A stretch of DNA of 38,165 bases from NCBI GenBank assembly GCA_015492645.1, contig WGER01000035.1:1-38165 (forward strand), written 5' to 3'. A model generated the notes under the pieces. The model searched no databases, was not told the origin of the DNA, and was given only the letters and a program-made list of their open reading frames with translations. Numbering within the stretch: position 1 is the stretch's first letter; every line of letters begins with the position of its first letter. The DNA is from Nitrospirota bacterium (lineage in GTDB: Bacteria; Nitrospirota; Thermodesulfovibrionia; Thermodesulfovibrionales; JdFR-85). Below, piece after piece: positions 16,158 through 24,877 of the stretch. Both the position numbers and the translations under genes were made by a program.

Positions 16158-17236
16158 CTCAACTTGAGTGTTGAAAGGCTCAATAGTGCCAAGAGTATAC
16201 CCACGATCCAGAACCTGACCACGGTCTTAGGCTCAGCCCAGCCCTTCACCTCAAAGTGGTGGTGGAGGGGTGCCATCTTGAAGACCCTTCTGCCTGTAAG
16301 TTTGAAGGAGACCACCTGCAGTACCACAGACACGGTCTCAAATACGAATATCCCACCGACCACTGCGAGCACTATCTCATGCTTGGTTATAACTGCCAGT
16401 GTCCCGAGGGCACCTCCCAGACCGAGGGCACCCACATCCCCCATAAATACCTCAGCGGGATAGGTGTTATACCAGAGAAATCCGAGGGCAGCCCCGAAGA
16501 GGGCACCACAGAATATGGTCAACTCTCCAGTACTCGGAAGATAAAGCACCTGCAGGTACCTTGCAAGTCCTGAATGTCCACTGATGTAAACGAGCGCCCC
16601 ATTGGCAAGGGCGGCTATCGCTACCAGACCTATGGCGAGGCCATCTATCCCGTCAGTAAGGTTTACCGCATTACTTGCCCCCACCATTACGAAGACCGCA
16701 AAGGGGATGTAAAACACACTCAGGTCTATCAACCACTTCTTGAAGAAGGGTACACTCAGTTTTGTACTGTAGGGGTCATGGGGATTGTAGTAGAGGTACA
16801 GACTTATACCTGTGGCAATCAGTATCTGTAGCCCAAACTTCTGACAGGCCCTCAACCCCTTATGGTTCCTTCTCACCACCTTCAGATAGTCATCAGCCAG
16901 TCCGATCAGACCGAACAGCACGGTACTTATCACCATCACCCAGAGGTAGGGGTTCTTCAGGTCCATCCAGAGCAGTGAGGTAACCACAATGCTACAGAGG
17001 ATCAGGAGTCCACCCATGGTAGGTGTGCCTGACTTCTTGAGATGGCTCTGAGGCCCGTCGTCTCTCACCTGCTGTGTAAATCCCCCCCTCTGGAGCCACC
17101 TGATAAGATAGGGGGTGAATAGAAAGGTTATAGTAAAGGCGGTCACCACCGCCATCGCTGTCCTGAAGGTGATATACCTGAAGACATTGAATGGGAAGAA
17201 GAACTCATGCAAACTATAAAGCAACCAGTAAAGCAT
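16154..17236 (-). CDS. mraY: Lipid I synthase MraY
   Basis: This 360-residue membrane enzyme with about 10 segments transfers phospho-MurNAc-pentapeptide to undecaprenyl phosphate. Family motifs are GTPTMGGLLIL, GLIGLADDYLKV with the catalytic Asp pair, NAVNLTDGIDGLA, FMGDVGALGLGGALG, and MAPLHHHFEVKGW. ATG 17236 directly follows the murF TAG. Confidence 0.98.
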   Translation of the reverse strand: MLYWLLYSLHEFFFPFNVFRYITFRTAMAVVTAFTITFLFTPYLIRWLQRGGFTQQVRDDGPQSHLKKSGTPTMGGLLILCSIVVTSLLWMDLKNPYLWVMVISTVLFGLIGLADDYLKVVRRNHKGLRACQKFGLQILIATGISLYLYYNPHDPYSTKLSVPFFKKWLIDLSVFYIPFAVFVMVGASNAVNLTDGIDGLAIGLVAIAALANGALVYISGHSGLARYLQVLYLPSTGELTIFCGALFGAALGFLWYNTYPAEVFMGDVGALGLGGALGTLAVITKHEIVLAVVGGIFVFETVSVVLQVVSFKLTGRRVFKMAPLHHHFEVKGWAEPKTVVRFWIVGILLALLSLSTLKLR

Positions 17237-18580
17237 CTATTCCTCCAGCAGTCTTTCCAACTTCATTCCTCTGGAGCCCTTCACGAGCACCGTATCACCC
17301 TCTTTTACCCTCTCCAGCAGTATCTGTCTGGCCTGTAGGGGATCATCCACTGAGTAGACCTCTCTGGTGGAGTCCATCCTCTGGAACTCCTCACAGGCGT
17401 ATCTCATCAGAGGACCAACACCGATAAACAGGTCAACCGGCAGGGTTGCGAGCCATCTGCCGAGGTCCCGATGGGCCACCTCCGAGTAGGCCCCCAGTTC
17501 CAGCATGTCTCCAAGGACGGCCACTGCACGGGCCCTCTTCAGGTGGACCAGTTCCTTTACCGCCTCCTCCATAGAGGCAGGGTTCGCATTATACAGGTCA
17601 CTTATCACTGTTGCACCCTTCAGGTGTCTTATCTCATGCCTCATCGGTACACCCCTGAATTCTGCTATCGCCTCCTTAAACTCATTCAGACAGCCAAAGA
17701 GGAGGCAGACCGATGCAGCAGCCAGGGCATTGTACACATTAAACCTACCGAAGAGGTTCAGTTTCACAGGTATCGCCTTTGCATTTACCCTGAGAGTGAA
17801 GTTTATACCCGTGGAGTTGTAGTGGATCTCTGTTGCCCTCACCATCGCACCCTCAGAAAGCCCATAGGTTATCAACTCCCTCACGGCTCTACTCTCCCCT
17901 GTGAGTGGAAAAAGCATGGGATCGTCATGGTTTATTATCAGGGTATCCACAAACTCGAGCATCTCCAGTTTTGTCTTTCTCACCTGTTCAATACTGCCGA
18001 ACCCCTCCAGGTGGGCAGGCCCGATATTTGTGATCACCCCGATCTGGGGGAGAGCGATTTCACAGAGTTCCCTTATATCACCAACCCTGGACGCACCCAT
18101 CTCCAGGACAGCAAACTCCTCATCAGTAAGGTCTGTCAGGCAGAGGGGAAGACCTATCTGGTTGTTGAGGTTCCCCCTGCTCCTCAGGACCCTGTATCTC
18201 CGTGACAGCACAGTGGCTATCATCTCCTTTGTGGTGGTCTTACCATTTGTCCCTGTAACTCCGATCACCGTTGCCTCGGACTTTACCCTCCTGTAACGGG
18301 CTATCCTCTGCAGGGCCTTCAGGGTGTTGTCCACATAGATGATGCTCCTGCCCTGGTATGGCAACAGTGGTGGCAGGCTCACAACAGCACCACTGCCCCT
18401 CTGGAGCGCCTCCTCCAGGAACTGATGGCCATCAAACCTCTGCCCCTTCAGGGCTATAAAGAGTTCACCCTCCTTTATCGTCCTGGAGTCGATGGATATG
18501 CCAGTAACATACTCCTGTCCCTTTGACAGAACTCTACCACCTGTCGCCTCTATAATCTCTGTGATGGTGTATCTACTCAT
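17237..18580 (-). CDS. murF: UDP-MurNAc-tripeptide-D-Ala-D-Ala ligase MurF
   Basis: This 447-residue Mur ligase adds D-Ala-D-Ala, the product of the nearby ddl, to the UDP-MurNAc tripeptide. The N-terminal domain begins MSRYTITEIIEATGG, the P-loop GTNGKTTTK is at 110-118, and DLYNANPASMEEA starts the C-terminal domain. The frame is open to TTG 18607, but ATG 18580 gives the usual N-terminus and overlaps the murE stop by 8 bp. Confidence 0.96.
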   Translation of the reverse strand: MSRYTITEIIEATGGRVLSKGQEYVTGISIDSRTIKEGELFIALKGQRFDGHQFLEEALQRGSGAVVSLPPLLPYQGRSIIYVDNTLKALQRIARYRRVKSEATVIGVTGTNGKTTTKEMIATVLSRRYRVLRSRGNLNNQIGLPLCLTDLTDEEFAVLEMGASRVGDIRELCEIALPQIGVITNIGPAHLEGFGSIEQVRKTKLEMLEFVDTLIINHDDPMLFPLTGESRAVRELITYGLSEGAMVRATEIHYNSTGINFTLRVNAKAIPVKLNLFGRFNVYNALAAASVCLLFGCLNEFKEAIAEFRGVPMRHEIRHLKGATVISDLYNANPASMEEAVKELVHLKRARAVAVLGDMLELGAYSEVAHRDLGRWLATLPVDLFIGVGPLMRYACEEFQRMDSTREVYSVDDPLQARQILLERVKEGDTVLVKGSRGMKLERLLEE

Positions 18581-20039
18581 GTGTAAGGACCCCCAGGACC
18601 TCTCCAATCACCTCTGTATCAGAAAAGGGGTATCTCACACCCCGAATCTCCTGATACCTCTCATGCCCCTTACCTGCTATAAGGACCACATCCCCACGGG
18701 TGGCCATACCAATGGCATGTCTTATCGCCTCCCGTCTGTCCTGTACAACGGTGTAATTGTCTCTTACCACACCACTGAGTATCTCTTCTATAATCCGGGA
18801 AGGGGGCTCATCCCTGGGGTTATCTGATGTGATCACCACGAAGTCGCTCAATTCCGTGGCAACCCTCCCCATGAGCGGCCTCTTACCCCTGTCCCTGTTA
18901 CCTCCACATCCAAAGAGGGTGATCAACCTCCCCTCAGTAATCTCCCTGAGTGCAGACAGTACATTCTGGAGTGCATCCGGTGTATGGGCATAGTCCACAA
19001 AGACGGAAAAACCATCAGGAGAATCAATCCTCTGGAGCCTGCCGTCTACAGGACCAAATCCCGCAACGGCCTCTGTAACCACCTCCTGAGGGAGACCGCA
19101 CTGGAGGGCGGCCACAGTGGCCATCACCACATTGTAGACATTAAAGAGACCGACCAGCGGGGTCCACATCTCCAGACGGACATCAGGTCCGTTCAGGACG
19201 AACCTGACCCCCATGGAGTCACTCCTGAGCACATCAAACCTGTAAGTTGCCTCCTCGGACTGGCCGCAGAGGAGACCCTCGAGGCCCAAGCACTCCCTGT
19301 ATGCCCTTAAACTGTAGGGGTCATCTGCATTGAAGACCCCTGCACCAGAGGTCAACTCCCTGAAGAGCCTCAACTTCGCCTGGTAGTAATCCTCCATACT
19401 GCCATGGAAGTCCAGATGGTCCATAGAGAGGTTCGTGAAGATGGATATATGAAACTCCGTATAATCCACCCTCCTCAGAGACAGCGCATGGGAGGATACC
19501 TCCGCCACTACCACCTCGGCACCCTCTGAGACTGCCCTCCTCAACAGTGCCTGCCAGGTTATCGCATCAGGGGTGGTATTCTGAGGGCTTGCGGTCCAGA
19601 CAGTGGTCCCTCCAGGGCCTTCAACAGAATACCTCACCGTACCTATCAGGGCGGTCTTTACCCCGGCAGTGGACAGTATCCTCTGCAGGAGCGAACTGGT
19701 GGTGGTCTTGCCATTTGTGCCCGTAACCCCCATCACCTTCACCTCTGCAGAGGGATGATGGAAAAAACGGTCTGCTGCGAAGGCGAGGGCATCCTGTATA
19801 TCCCTCACCAGCACGGTGGGCAGTGAGGAGTCCACCTCCCTGTCAGTCACTACTGCAGATGCCCCCTTTGACTCCACATCCCTGATAAACTGGATGCCGT
19901 CATGCCTGCTGCCGGCAATCGCAAAGAAGACCTCTCCCATCTTCAGCCTCCTGGAGTCTATGGAGAGCCCGGAGACAACTGCATCCCCCTCAAGCCTTAA
20001 AAGACCGGCGTATCCATCAAACAGTTCAGTTAACCTCAT
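18573..20039 (-). CDS. murE: UDP-MurNAc-tripeptide ligase MurE, meso-DAP type
   Basis: This 488-residue Mur ligase adds the third stem residue. GTNGKTTT is at 107-114 and VDYAHTPDALQNVL opens the C-terminal domain. DNPR (406-409) is the signature of enzymes that add meso-diaminopimelate rather than lysine, so the wall is A1-gamma-like. It overlaps the ftsI end by 14 bp. Confidence 0.97.
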   Translation of the reverse strand: MRLTELFDGYAGLLRLEGDAVVSGLSIDSRRLKMGEVFFAIAGSRHDGIQFIRDVESKGASAVVTDREVDSSLPTVLVRDIQDALAFAADRFFHHPSAEVKVMGVTGTNGKTTTSSLLQRILSTAGVKTALIGTVRYSVEGPGGTTVWTASPQNTTPDAITWQALLRRAVSEGAEVVVAEVSSHALSLRRVDYTEFHISIFTNLSMDHLDFHGSMEDYYQAKLRLFRELTSGAGVFNADDPYSLRAYRECLGLEGLLCGQSEEATYRFDVLRSDSMGVRFVLNGPDVRLEMWTPLVGLFNVYNVVMATVAALQCGLPQEVVTEAVAGFGPVDGRLQRIDSPDGFSVFVDYAHTPDALQNVLSALREITEGRLITLFGCGGNRDRGKRPLMGRVATELSDFVVITSDNPRDEPPSRIIEEILSGVVRDNYTVVQDRREAIRHAIGMATRGDVVLIAGKGHERYQEIRGVRYPFSDTEVIGEVLGVLTHE

Positions 20040-21792
20040 TCCTCGGTGTCCTCTCCTGGTATCTCTGTCTATCTGAAACGAGTATATGGCCTGGCGACAG
20101 ATCCTCCCTTGGCACCATCATATAAGAGAGGATTCTTGAGGCGATCGTCCTGAACACAGGGGCTGCCACCTCTCCTCCATAGTAGGCACCTTTAGGATCC
20201 CAGAATACCACTACTACAGCCATGGCAGGCCTGTCTGCTGGCACGAACCCGACAAAGGAACTCACATAGTGGTCCTTCGAGTACCTGCCTGTGGCAGGAT
20301 CAACCATCCTGGTGGTGCCTGTCTTACCTGCCACTGTGTTGCCCTCAATTGTGGCATGGTGGCCAGTGCCTTCCTCTGTCACTACAGCCTTGAGGGCCTC
20401 TTTAAGCATATATGCAGTCCTTGAAGATATAATCCTCTCTTTTGGATATTCCTTAGGGTATAGTATATGACCCTCAGGCGTAACGATCGCCTTCAACAGA
20501 TGTGGCCTCACCAGGTAACCACCATTGGCCACGGCTGAGTAGGCCCTCAGCACCTGAATGGGGGTCACCATCACCTCATACCCGATAGCCATCGCAGCAA
20601 GTGTTGTCCCTGAGAATGCACTGAGTGGCTTCACCACACCAGTGCTTTCGCCAACCAGGTCTATCCCTGTCTTCTCTCCAAAACCGAAGGCCTTTACATA
20701 CCTGTAGAACACCTCAGGGCCAATCTTCATTGCTATCTTGACCGCTCCCACATTTGATGACTTCTGTATGACCTCCTTCAATGTGAGGACACCGTGCTTC
20801 CTGGTGTCCCATATCCTCTTTCCTGCAACATCCACATACCCCTCTGAGCAGTCGAGTCTCGTGGCAAGGGTTGCAGTTCCTGTCTCAAGGGCTGCTGCTG
20901 CCATTACTATCTTGAAGGTGGAACCGGGCTCATAGAGATCTGTTACCGCACGGTTCCTTCTGTAAGATGCCCTGTAGCGGCCCGGCGAGTTTGGATCAAA
21001 GGTTGGCCTGTTAGCAAGTGCAAGGACCTCCCCTGTATACGGGTCCATAACAACCACAGAGGCGGCCCTCGGGCTCCACTTCTTTACGGCCCTGTCCAGT
21101 TCACTCTCAACTATCACCTGTACAGCCTCATCTATGGTGAGCACGATCCCGTTGCCCTCTGTCTCGGTCTCTACCCCGCTGTACAGTAGATTGCCAAGGG
21201 CGTCTGTCCTCAGGGTAACCTTCGGGGCCTCCCTGCTCAGCAGGTCATCATACACCCTCTCCACACCCTCCAGGCCCCTGTTGTCTATATCCACAAAGCC
21301 GAGCAGATGGGCACCAATCTTTCCCTTTGGGTATACCCGCCTCGTGTCCCTGAGGAGTCCCAGGCCTTTCAGTGGTATCCTTTCAAACTCCTTTGATCTG
21401 TCTGCATCTATCTTCCTCGCCAGCCAGAGGAACCTCCTTCTGGAATCAAACTTTTCACGGAGTCTCCTCTCTGGCAGACCGAGAAGGTTGCTCAGTTTCT
21501 CCAACGCCTCCTGAGGTGGTGACTCCAGTCCTGGTCTGTAGTACACCGAAACCGCATCTGTATTGAGTGCAAGTACCCTGCCTCTCCTGTCAAAGATCTT
21601 GCCCCTGTTAACAACGATCTCCCGAACCTTGGTATACTGTTCAGAGGCTAACCTCTGATAGGTATGATGATTGAGGAGCATAACTTCAAATAGTCTCAAA
21701 AAGACCAGGAAGAATGCAGTCCCGCAGATGCTTACAACTATTATACCCCTCTTCGATAGCCTCTGTCTATGGCCCGGCTCTGGAGGTCTCAC
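20026..21792 (-). CDS. ftsI: Septal transpeptidase FtsI (PBP3)
   Basis: This 588-residue class B penicillin-binding protein has a short cytosolic tail, one membrane helix (about 15-40), and a PBP-dimer domain starting around RGKIFDRRGRVLA. The transpeptidase domain has STFK at 291-294, SSN at 345-347 and KTGT at 490-493, so all three catalytic motifs are intact. No PASTA repeats are seen. It cross-links septal peptidoglycan with FtsW. It starts at GTG 21792, which overlaps the ftsL stop by 4 bp (GTGA). Confidence 0.97.
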   Translation of the reverse strand: MRPPEPGHRQRLSKRGIIVVSICGTAFFLVFLRLFEVMLLNHHTYQRLASEQYTKVREIVVNRGKIFDRRGRVLALNTDAVSVYYRPGLESPPQEALEKLSNLLGLPERRLREKFDSRRRFLWLARKIDADRSKEFERIPLKGLGLLRDTRRVYPKGKIGAHLLGFVDIDNRGLEGVERVYDDLLSREAPKVTLRTDALGNLLYSGVETETEGNGIVLTIDEAVQVIVESELDRAVKKWSPRAASVVVMDPYTGEVLALANRPTFDPNSPGRYRASYRRNRAVTDLYEPGSTFKIVMAAAALETGTATLATRLDCSEGYVDVAGKRIWDTRKHGVLTLKEVIQKSSNVGAVKIAMKIGPEVFYRYVKAFGFGEKTGIDLVGESTGVVKPLSAFSGTTLAAMAIGYEVMVTPIQVLRAYSAVANGGYLVRPHLLKAIVTPEGHILYPKEYPKERIISSRTAYMLKEALKAVVTEEGTGHHATIEGNTVAGKTGTTRMVDPATGRYSKDHYVSSFVGFVPADRPAMAVVVVFWDPKGAYYGGEVAAPVFRTIASRILSYMMVPREDLSPGHILVSDRQRYQERTPRNEVN

Positions 21793-22112
21793 TGCTGTTC
21801 CCTGTAGCCGGTTATGTAGGGCTTCGGCCCTGGTTGTATCCGGACATAAAAGACCCTTGTCCTGTTAAGTGAATCCAGGCCAAGTCTCTCTTTTGCATAC
21901 CTCTCAAGGTTCCAGACAGAACCAGACTCCTCCTTCTCTGTGAGGAGTCTCCTCTGTTCATCCAGGAGATTTTCCTTCATCTGCTGATACTGGGCCAGTT
22001 CATATTCCAGGTTTATCACCTCTGTCCTGAGCCAGAGGGTGATGCCCAGAACCGCCACAGGCAGGAGAACAACCACAGAGACCAGGATACCCCTGATGAA
22101 TCGACCAATCAT
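21789..22112 (-). CDS. ftsL: Cell division protein FtsL
   Basis: This 107-residue protein has one membrane helix at about 8-30 followed by a heptad-like coiled coil (EVINLEYELAQYQQMKENLL). A segment with LERYAKERLGL follows, as in FtsL/DivIC proteins. It forms the FtsQ-FtsL-FtsB scaffold that activates FtsW/FtsI. The sequence is weakly conserved, so the call rests on topology, size and position between rsmH and ftsI. ATG overlaps the rsmH stop (ATGA). Confidence 0.88.
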   Translation of the reverse strand: MIGRFIRGILVSVVVLLPVAVLGITLWLRTEVINLEYELAQYQQMKENLLDEQRRLLTEKEESGSVWNLERYAKERLGLDSLNRTRVFYVRIQPGPKPYITGYREQQ

Positions 22113-22990
22113 AATCTCTCCCCCACTCTCAGTTTTGCACTCCTTGAAGATGGGTTCAACCTCCTCTCCTGTTCAGATGGTGTAATTGGCTTCTTAGTGA
22201 GCCTCCTCATCTTCCTCTCTTTCTCCATCTCAAGGAGAAACCTCTTTACCACCCTGTCCTCAAGGGAGTGGTAGGATATGACACAGAGTCTGCCGCCTTT
22301 CTTTAAGAGTTTGAGGGCCTCCTGGAGACCGCTCTGGAGTTCCTCTATCTCATTATTTACAGCAATCCTGAGGGCCTGAAATGTCCTTGTGGCCGGATGC
22401 ACTCTGCCCCTCCTGCCATAGACCCTCTCCACAACAGAGGCGAGTTCTGAACACCTCTTTATCGGTGCCCTGGACCTCTGTCTCACTATCTCTCTTGCTA
22501 TGAGACGGGCCCTCTTCTCCTCCCCGTATCTCCTCAGGATGTCCTCTATCTGTCTCTCTGTCCATCTATTCACTATCACCTCTGCGGTTAGATCACCCTC
22601 CATATCCATCCTCATGTCAAGGGGTGCATCGGAGTGGAAACTGAATCCCCTCTCTTCAGACTTCAACTGTTCAAGGGAGACCCCGAGGTCCATCAGGACC
22701 CCATCCACCTCCTCTGTAGAAAAACCCTTCAGTAGATCTGACATCTGAGAGAACCTCCCCTGTATCAGGGTAAGCCTTGGGTCCTTTATCCTCTGCCTCG
22801 TCCTCTCTATCGCCTCCGGGTCCCTGTCTATCCCGAAGACCCTTGCAGCATCTCCACACCTCCTCAATATCTCCTCCGCATGCCCTCCACTGCCAACAGT
22901 GGCGTCCACATATACCCCTTCCCTGTCAGTGATGAGGCGGTCTATCACCTCCCTCAGTAGGACCGGTCTGTGCCTTACAGTCCGTAAGAT
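22109..22990 (-). CDS. rsmH: 16S rRNA (cytosine-1402-N4)-methyltransferase RsmH, unusual start
   Basis: RsmH methylates N4 of C1402 in the 16S rRNA P site. The SAM-binding loop is VYVDATVGSGGHAEEIL. Further motifs are DGVLMDLGVSLEQLKSEERGFSF, TRTFQALRIAVNNEIEEL and VISYHSLEDRVVKRFL. The first ordinary start codon is GTG 22948, but it would remove HRPVLLREVID, the conserved first segment of the family. This segment is encoded in frame just upstream, with no ATG, GTG or TTG before it. ATC 22990, 7 nt after GAGGAGG inside the end of mraZ, is the best-placed candidate and gives 293 residues. The product is sure. The start is not. Confidence 0.93.
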   Translation of the reverse strand: MLRTVRHRPVLLREVIDRLITDREGVYVDATVGSGGHAEEILRRCGDAARVFGIDRDPEAIERTRQRIKDPRLTLIQGRFSQMSDLLKGFSTEEVDGVLMDLGVSLEQLKSEERGFSFHSDAPLDMRMDMEGDLTAEVIVNRWTERQIEDILRRYGEEKRARLIAREIVRQRSRAPIKRCSELASVVERVYGRRGRVHPATRTFQALRIAVNNEIEELQSGLQEALKLLKKGGRLCVISYHSLEDRVVKRFLLEMEKERKMRRLTKKPITPSEQERRLNPSSRSAKLRVGERL

Positions 22991-23427
22991 GCAAGTTCCT
23001 CCTCAAAGGCATCTATATCCACCTTGTTCGGGTCTGTCTCCTCATCCCACCTCTGTCTGCTCCATATCTCTATCTTGTTGATCTGACCCACCACAACAAC
23101 CTCTCCGTCAAGGCCCGCATCCTCTCTGAGTGCCGAAGGCACCAGCAACCTGCCCTGTCTGTCAAGTTCACACTCATGGGCAGAGGCTATAACAGTCCTC
23201 ATGAACCACCTGACTGACTTCTTGGACTGTGGCATCTGCCTCACCTTCTCGACCATGCTCTGCCACTCCTCTGCAGGATAGACCTGGATACACTTCCTGT
23301 CTGTAGAATTTGTAACATATAACTTTGAACTGTAGTTCCTCTTCAGGGTATCTCTGAGGGGAGAAGGGATCATCACCCTTCCCTTCTCATCGAGACTGTA
23401 ATAGTACTTACCAGAGAAAATAGGCAC
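22975..23427 (-). CDS. mraZ: Transcriptional regulator MraZ
   Basis: MraZ has two AbrB-like half-domains, each with the DxxxR motif (DEKGR near residue 13, DRQGR near residue 91). It forms ring-shaped oligomers that bind repeats at the head of dcw clusters and usually repress them. The frame is open to GTG 23439, but GTG 23427 has GGAGG exactly 5 nt upstream and gives a 150-residue protein starting at PIFSGKYYYSLDEKGR, closer to the family. GTG 23439 has no usable Shine-Dalgarno sequence and lies inside an MraZ box. Confidence 0.95.
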   Translation of the reverse strand: MPIFSGKYYYSLDEKGRVMIPSPLRDTLKRNYSSKLYVTNSTDRKCIQVYPAEEWQSMVEKVRQMPQSKKSVRWFMRTVIASAHECELDRQGRLLVPSALREDAGLDGEVVVVGQINKIEIWSRQRWDEETDPNKVDIDAFEEELASYGL

Positions 23428-23434
23428 CGGTGCC

Positions 23435-23459
23435 TCCACTTTTTACCACTTTTTACCAC
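23435..23459 (-). promoter_or_regulatory. MraZ operator: three GTGG(T/A) boxes with 5 bp spacers
   Basis: On the minus strand, GTGGT (23455-23459), GTGGT (23445-23449) and GTGGA (23435-23439) are each separated by AAAAA. Known MraZ sites are three or more direct repeats of TGGGN or AAAGTG type with a 10 bp period, and this matches in number, spacing and core. The boxes lie from the predicted transcription start to just before the mraZ Shine-Dalgarno sequence, as expected for autorepression. Confidence 0.85.
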
Positions 23460-23462
23460 CTA

Positions 23463-23491
23463 ATGATAAACAAAATCTCCTCAAATGTCAA
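23463..23491 (-). promoter_or_regulatory. Main dcw promoter (Pmra)
   Basis: The -35 is TTGACA (23486-23491), the spacer is 17 bp and the -10 is TATCAT (23463-23468). The predicted start is near 23456, inside the first MraZ box. It is the only strong minus-strand promoter I noticed ahead of the gapless cluster, so most dcw transcription probably begins here. Confidence 0.85.
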
Positions 23492-23637
23492 GTCCAAAAT
23501 TGCTATTCATGTAAAAAACACCAGATATTGCATCCCTCAAATACAAAAATACTATATGTTGAGGATCTCACCTCATCCCGGCAGGGTGGTCTCTCCCCAC
23601 TCCCCTACTATCCAGCACACCTTCTCTAAGATCATGT

Positions 23638-23643
23638 TATAAT
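23638..23643 (+). promoter_or_regulatory. Probable -10 element of the lipoprotein gene
   Basis: A perfect TATAAT lies 35 bp before the lipoprotein ATG, and GGAGG follows at 9 nt from the start. No clear -35 is seen at the right distance. The rest of the 239 bp gap from 23440 to 23678 holds the divergent dcw promoter and MraZ boxes. I see nothing else in it. Confidence 0.55.
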
Positions 23644-23678
23644 TGTGCTGAACTCTCAAAGAAAGGAGGCAGGATTAT

Positions 23679-24176
23679 ATGAAAAGGGCGTGGGGGATTT
23701 TCCTTATAAGCCTCTTTGTGGTGGCCATTGTAATGGGTTGCAGCAAAGATGAACGGGTAGTGTATGAAAAGGAGGGGATTGTTGTCACCTTCCCTGATGG
23801 CTGGCGGAAGACAAGGACTGTGTCAAACACAGAGATCACAGTGGTCTCACCCGATGATTCGGCCCAGATAAGCCTTTTTGTACAGAAGTTACCTGAGAAT
23901 ATGAGCCTTGAAGAGTTTTTAAAGATGGTATCATCAAGGGCCGACCTTGCAGGGGTTCAGGAGCAGGACTCAGGCCCAATTGAGATCGGCGGTATCCAGG
24001 GCAGATGGGTCACGAGATCATTACAACTGGGAGATAAGAATTTTGAGTCTATCGTATATTATGCCATGAAAGACCACAGGATATACGCCCTGATGTGCAT
24101 GGCTGAGGAAGGGGCCTTTGACAGGTGGGAAAACACCTTTGACAATGTAGCAACAGGGGTCAGATTTGAGGATTAG
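23679..24176 (+). CDS. Putative lipoprotein of unknown function
   Basis: This 165-residue protein has a lipoprotein signal: basic MKR, hydrophobic helix, and lipobox VMGC with Cys21 as the acylation site. The mature part (VTFPDGWRK, ITVVSPDDSAQISLFVQKLPENMSLEEF, GGIQGRWV) resembles small PsbP-like or DUF-type periplasmic domains, but I do not recognise a specific family. It has a good Shine-Dalgarno sequence and a following terminator, so it is probably transcribed alone. It is divergent from the dcw cluster. Confidence 0.8.
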   Translation: MKRAWGIFLISLFVVAIVMGCSKDERVVYEKEGIVVTFPDGWRKTRTVSNTEITVVSPDDSAQISLFVQKLPENMSLEEFLKMVSSRADLAGVQEQDSGPIEIGGIQGRWVTRSLQLGDKNFESIVYYAMKDHRIYALMCMAEEGAFDRWENTFDNVATGVRFED

Positions 24177-24226
24177 TCACCTGAGTTGCCTGAGACGGCA
24201 TGGGCCCCAGCAGATTAGATCTGTTC

Positions 24227-24255
24227 AAAACTCACACTTCAGAAGTGTGAGTTTT
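24227..24255. terminator. Intrinsic terminator after the lipoprotein gene
   Basis: A perfect 14 bp stem, AAAACTCACACTTC (24227-24240) with GAAGTGTGAGTTTT (24242-24255), has a single-base nominal loop (about 4 nt in practice) and ends in TTTT on the plus strand and also TTTT on the minus strand. It lies 50 bp after the lipoprotein stop. Confidence 0.8.
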
Positions 24256-24279
24256 AAATTCGGGAATGCTTATTGCTCA

Positions 24280-24309
24280 TTGAATTAAGAAATTCTAATG
24301 TGGTAGATT
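24280..24309 (+). promoter_or_regulatory. Possible promoter of the DUF6485-fmdB-isomerase group
   Basis: TTGAAT (24280-24285), an 18 bp spacer and TAGATT (24304-24309) lie after the terminator and 44 bp before the next ATG. Both boxes are 4 of 6 matches. The region is AT-rich with no other candidate, so this is plausible but weak. Confidence 0.3.
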
Positions 24310-24352
24310 ATATTAATTTTTTTCCATCAAAACCCAACAGGAGGTAGAGGCG

Positions 24353-24565
24353 ATGGAGTGTATCAGGGAGGAGAATCTTGCGATCTGCAACTGCTCTTAT
24401 GAACCCTGTGCGAGGAAGGGCAGGTGCTGTGAGTGTCTGCATTATCACAGGAGACACGGTGAACTGCCTGCCTGTTTCTTCCATGACTCCTATGAGAGGA
24501 GTTATGACAGGTCCCTTTCAAACTTCCTGAAGATGGCCCAGAGCATGGGCATGAGGACCACCTGA
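24353..24565 (+). CDS. DUF6485 family small cysteine-rich protein
   Basis: This 70-residue protein has six cysteines in the first half ([22 protein letters not shown]) and a seventh in LPACFFHD, with conserved [11 protein letters not shown] near the end. The pattern fits the DUF6485 family, which has no known function. The cysteines suggest metal binding. GGAGG lies 8 nt before the ATG. The fmdB-type gene begins 30 bp downstream. Confidence 0.8.
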   Translation: MECIREENLAICNCSYEPCARKGRCCECLHYHRRHGELPACFFHDSYERSYDRSLSNFLKMAQSMGMRTT

Positions 24566-24595
24566 AGACCTATTATCCCAAAGGGAGGTGCGGCT

Positions 24596-24877
24596 ATGCC
24601 GATATATGAGTACAGGTGTCTGGACTGTGAAAAGAAACTCGAGGTGGTGCAGAAGATAACAGATGAGCCCCTCTCCACATGCCCGGAATGTGGAGGGGAG
24701 TTGAAAAAACTGATCTCGAACACATCCTTCATCCTGAAGGGCACCGGATGGTACATCACTGACTACCCCTCTGAAGAGAGGAAAAAGGCGATGGAGGCTG
24801 AGAAGAAGGCGCAGGAAGAGGGGACAAAGAAAGAGAATAAAAAAGAGGAGAAGAAAACTGAAAAGGCCTCGGTCTAA
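24596..24877 (+). CDS. FmdB-family zinc-ribbon protein
   Basis: This 93-residue protein begins [20 protein letters not shown], the standard FmdB/CxxC-CxxC regulatory-protein start, with zinc ligands C8, C11, C29 and C32. The C-terminal third is a low-complexity, Lys/Glu-rich tail. The family is common but its function is poorly defined. GGGAGG precedes the ATG. The lysine-rich tail region also supplies the GAGGAG sequence that may serve the next gene, and its last 20 bp overlap that gene's start. Confidence 0.88.
   Translation: MPIYEYRCLDCEKKLEVVQKITDEPLSTCPECGGELKKLISNTSFILKGTGWYITDYPSEERKKAMEAEKKAQEEGTKKENKKEEKKTEKASV

Noticed and set aside
17471-18205. Plus-strand frame of 244 codons opposite murF
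   Set aside because: It is the mirror of a conserved gene, shows no recognisable domain and lies in a gapless minus-strand operon.
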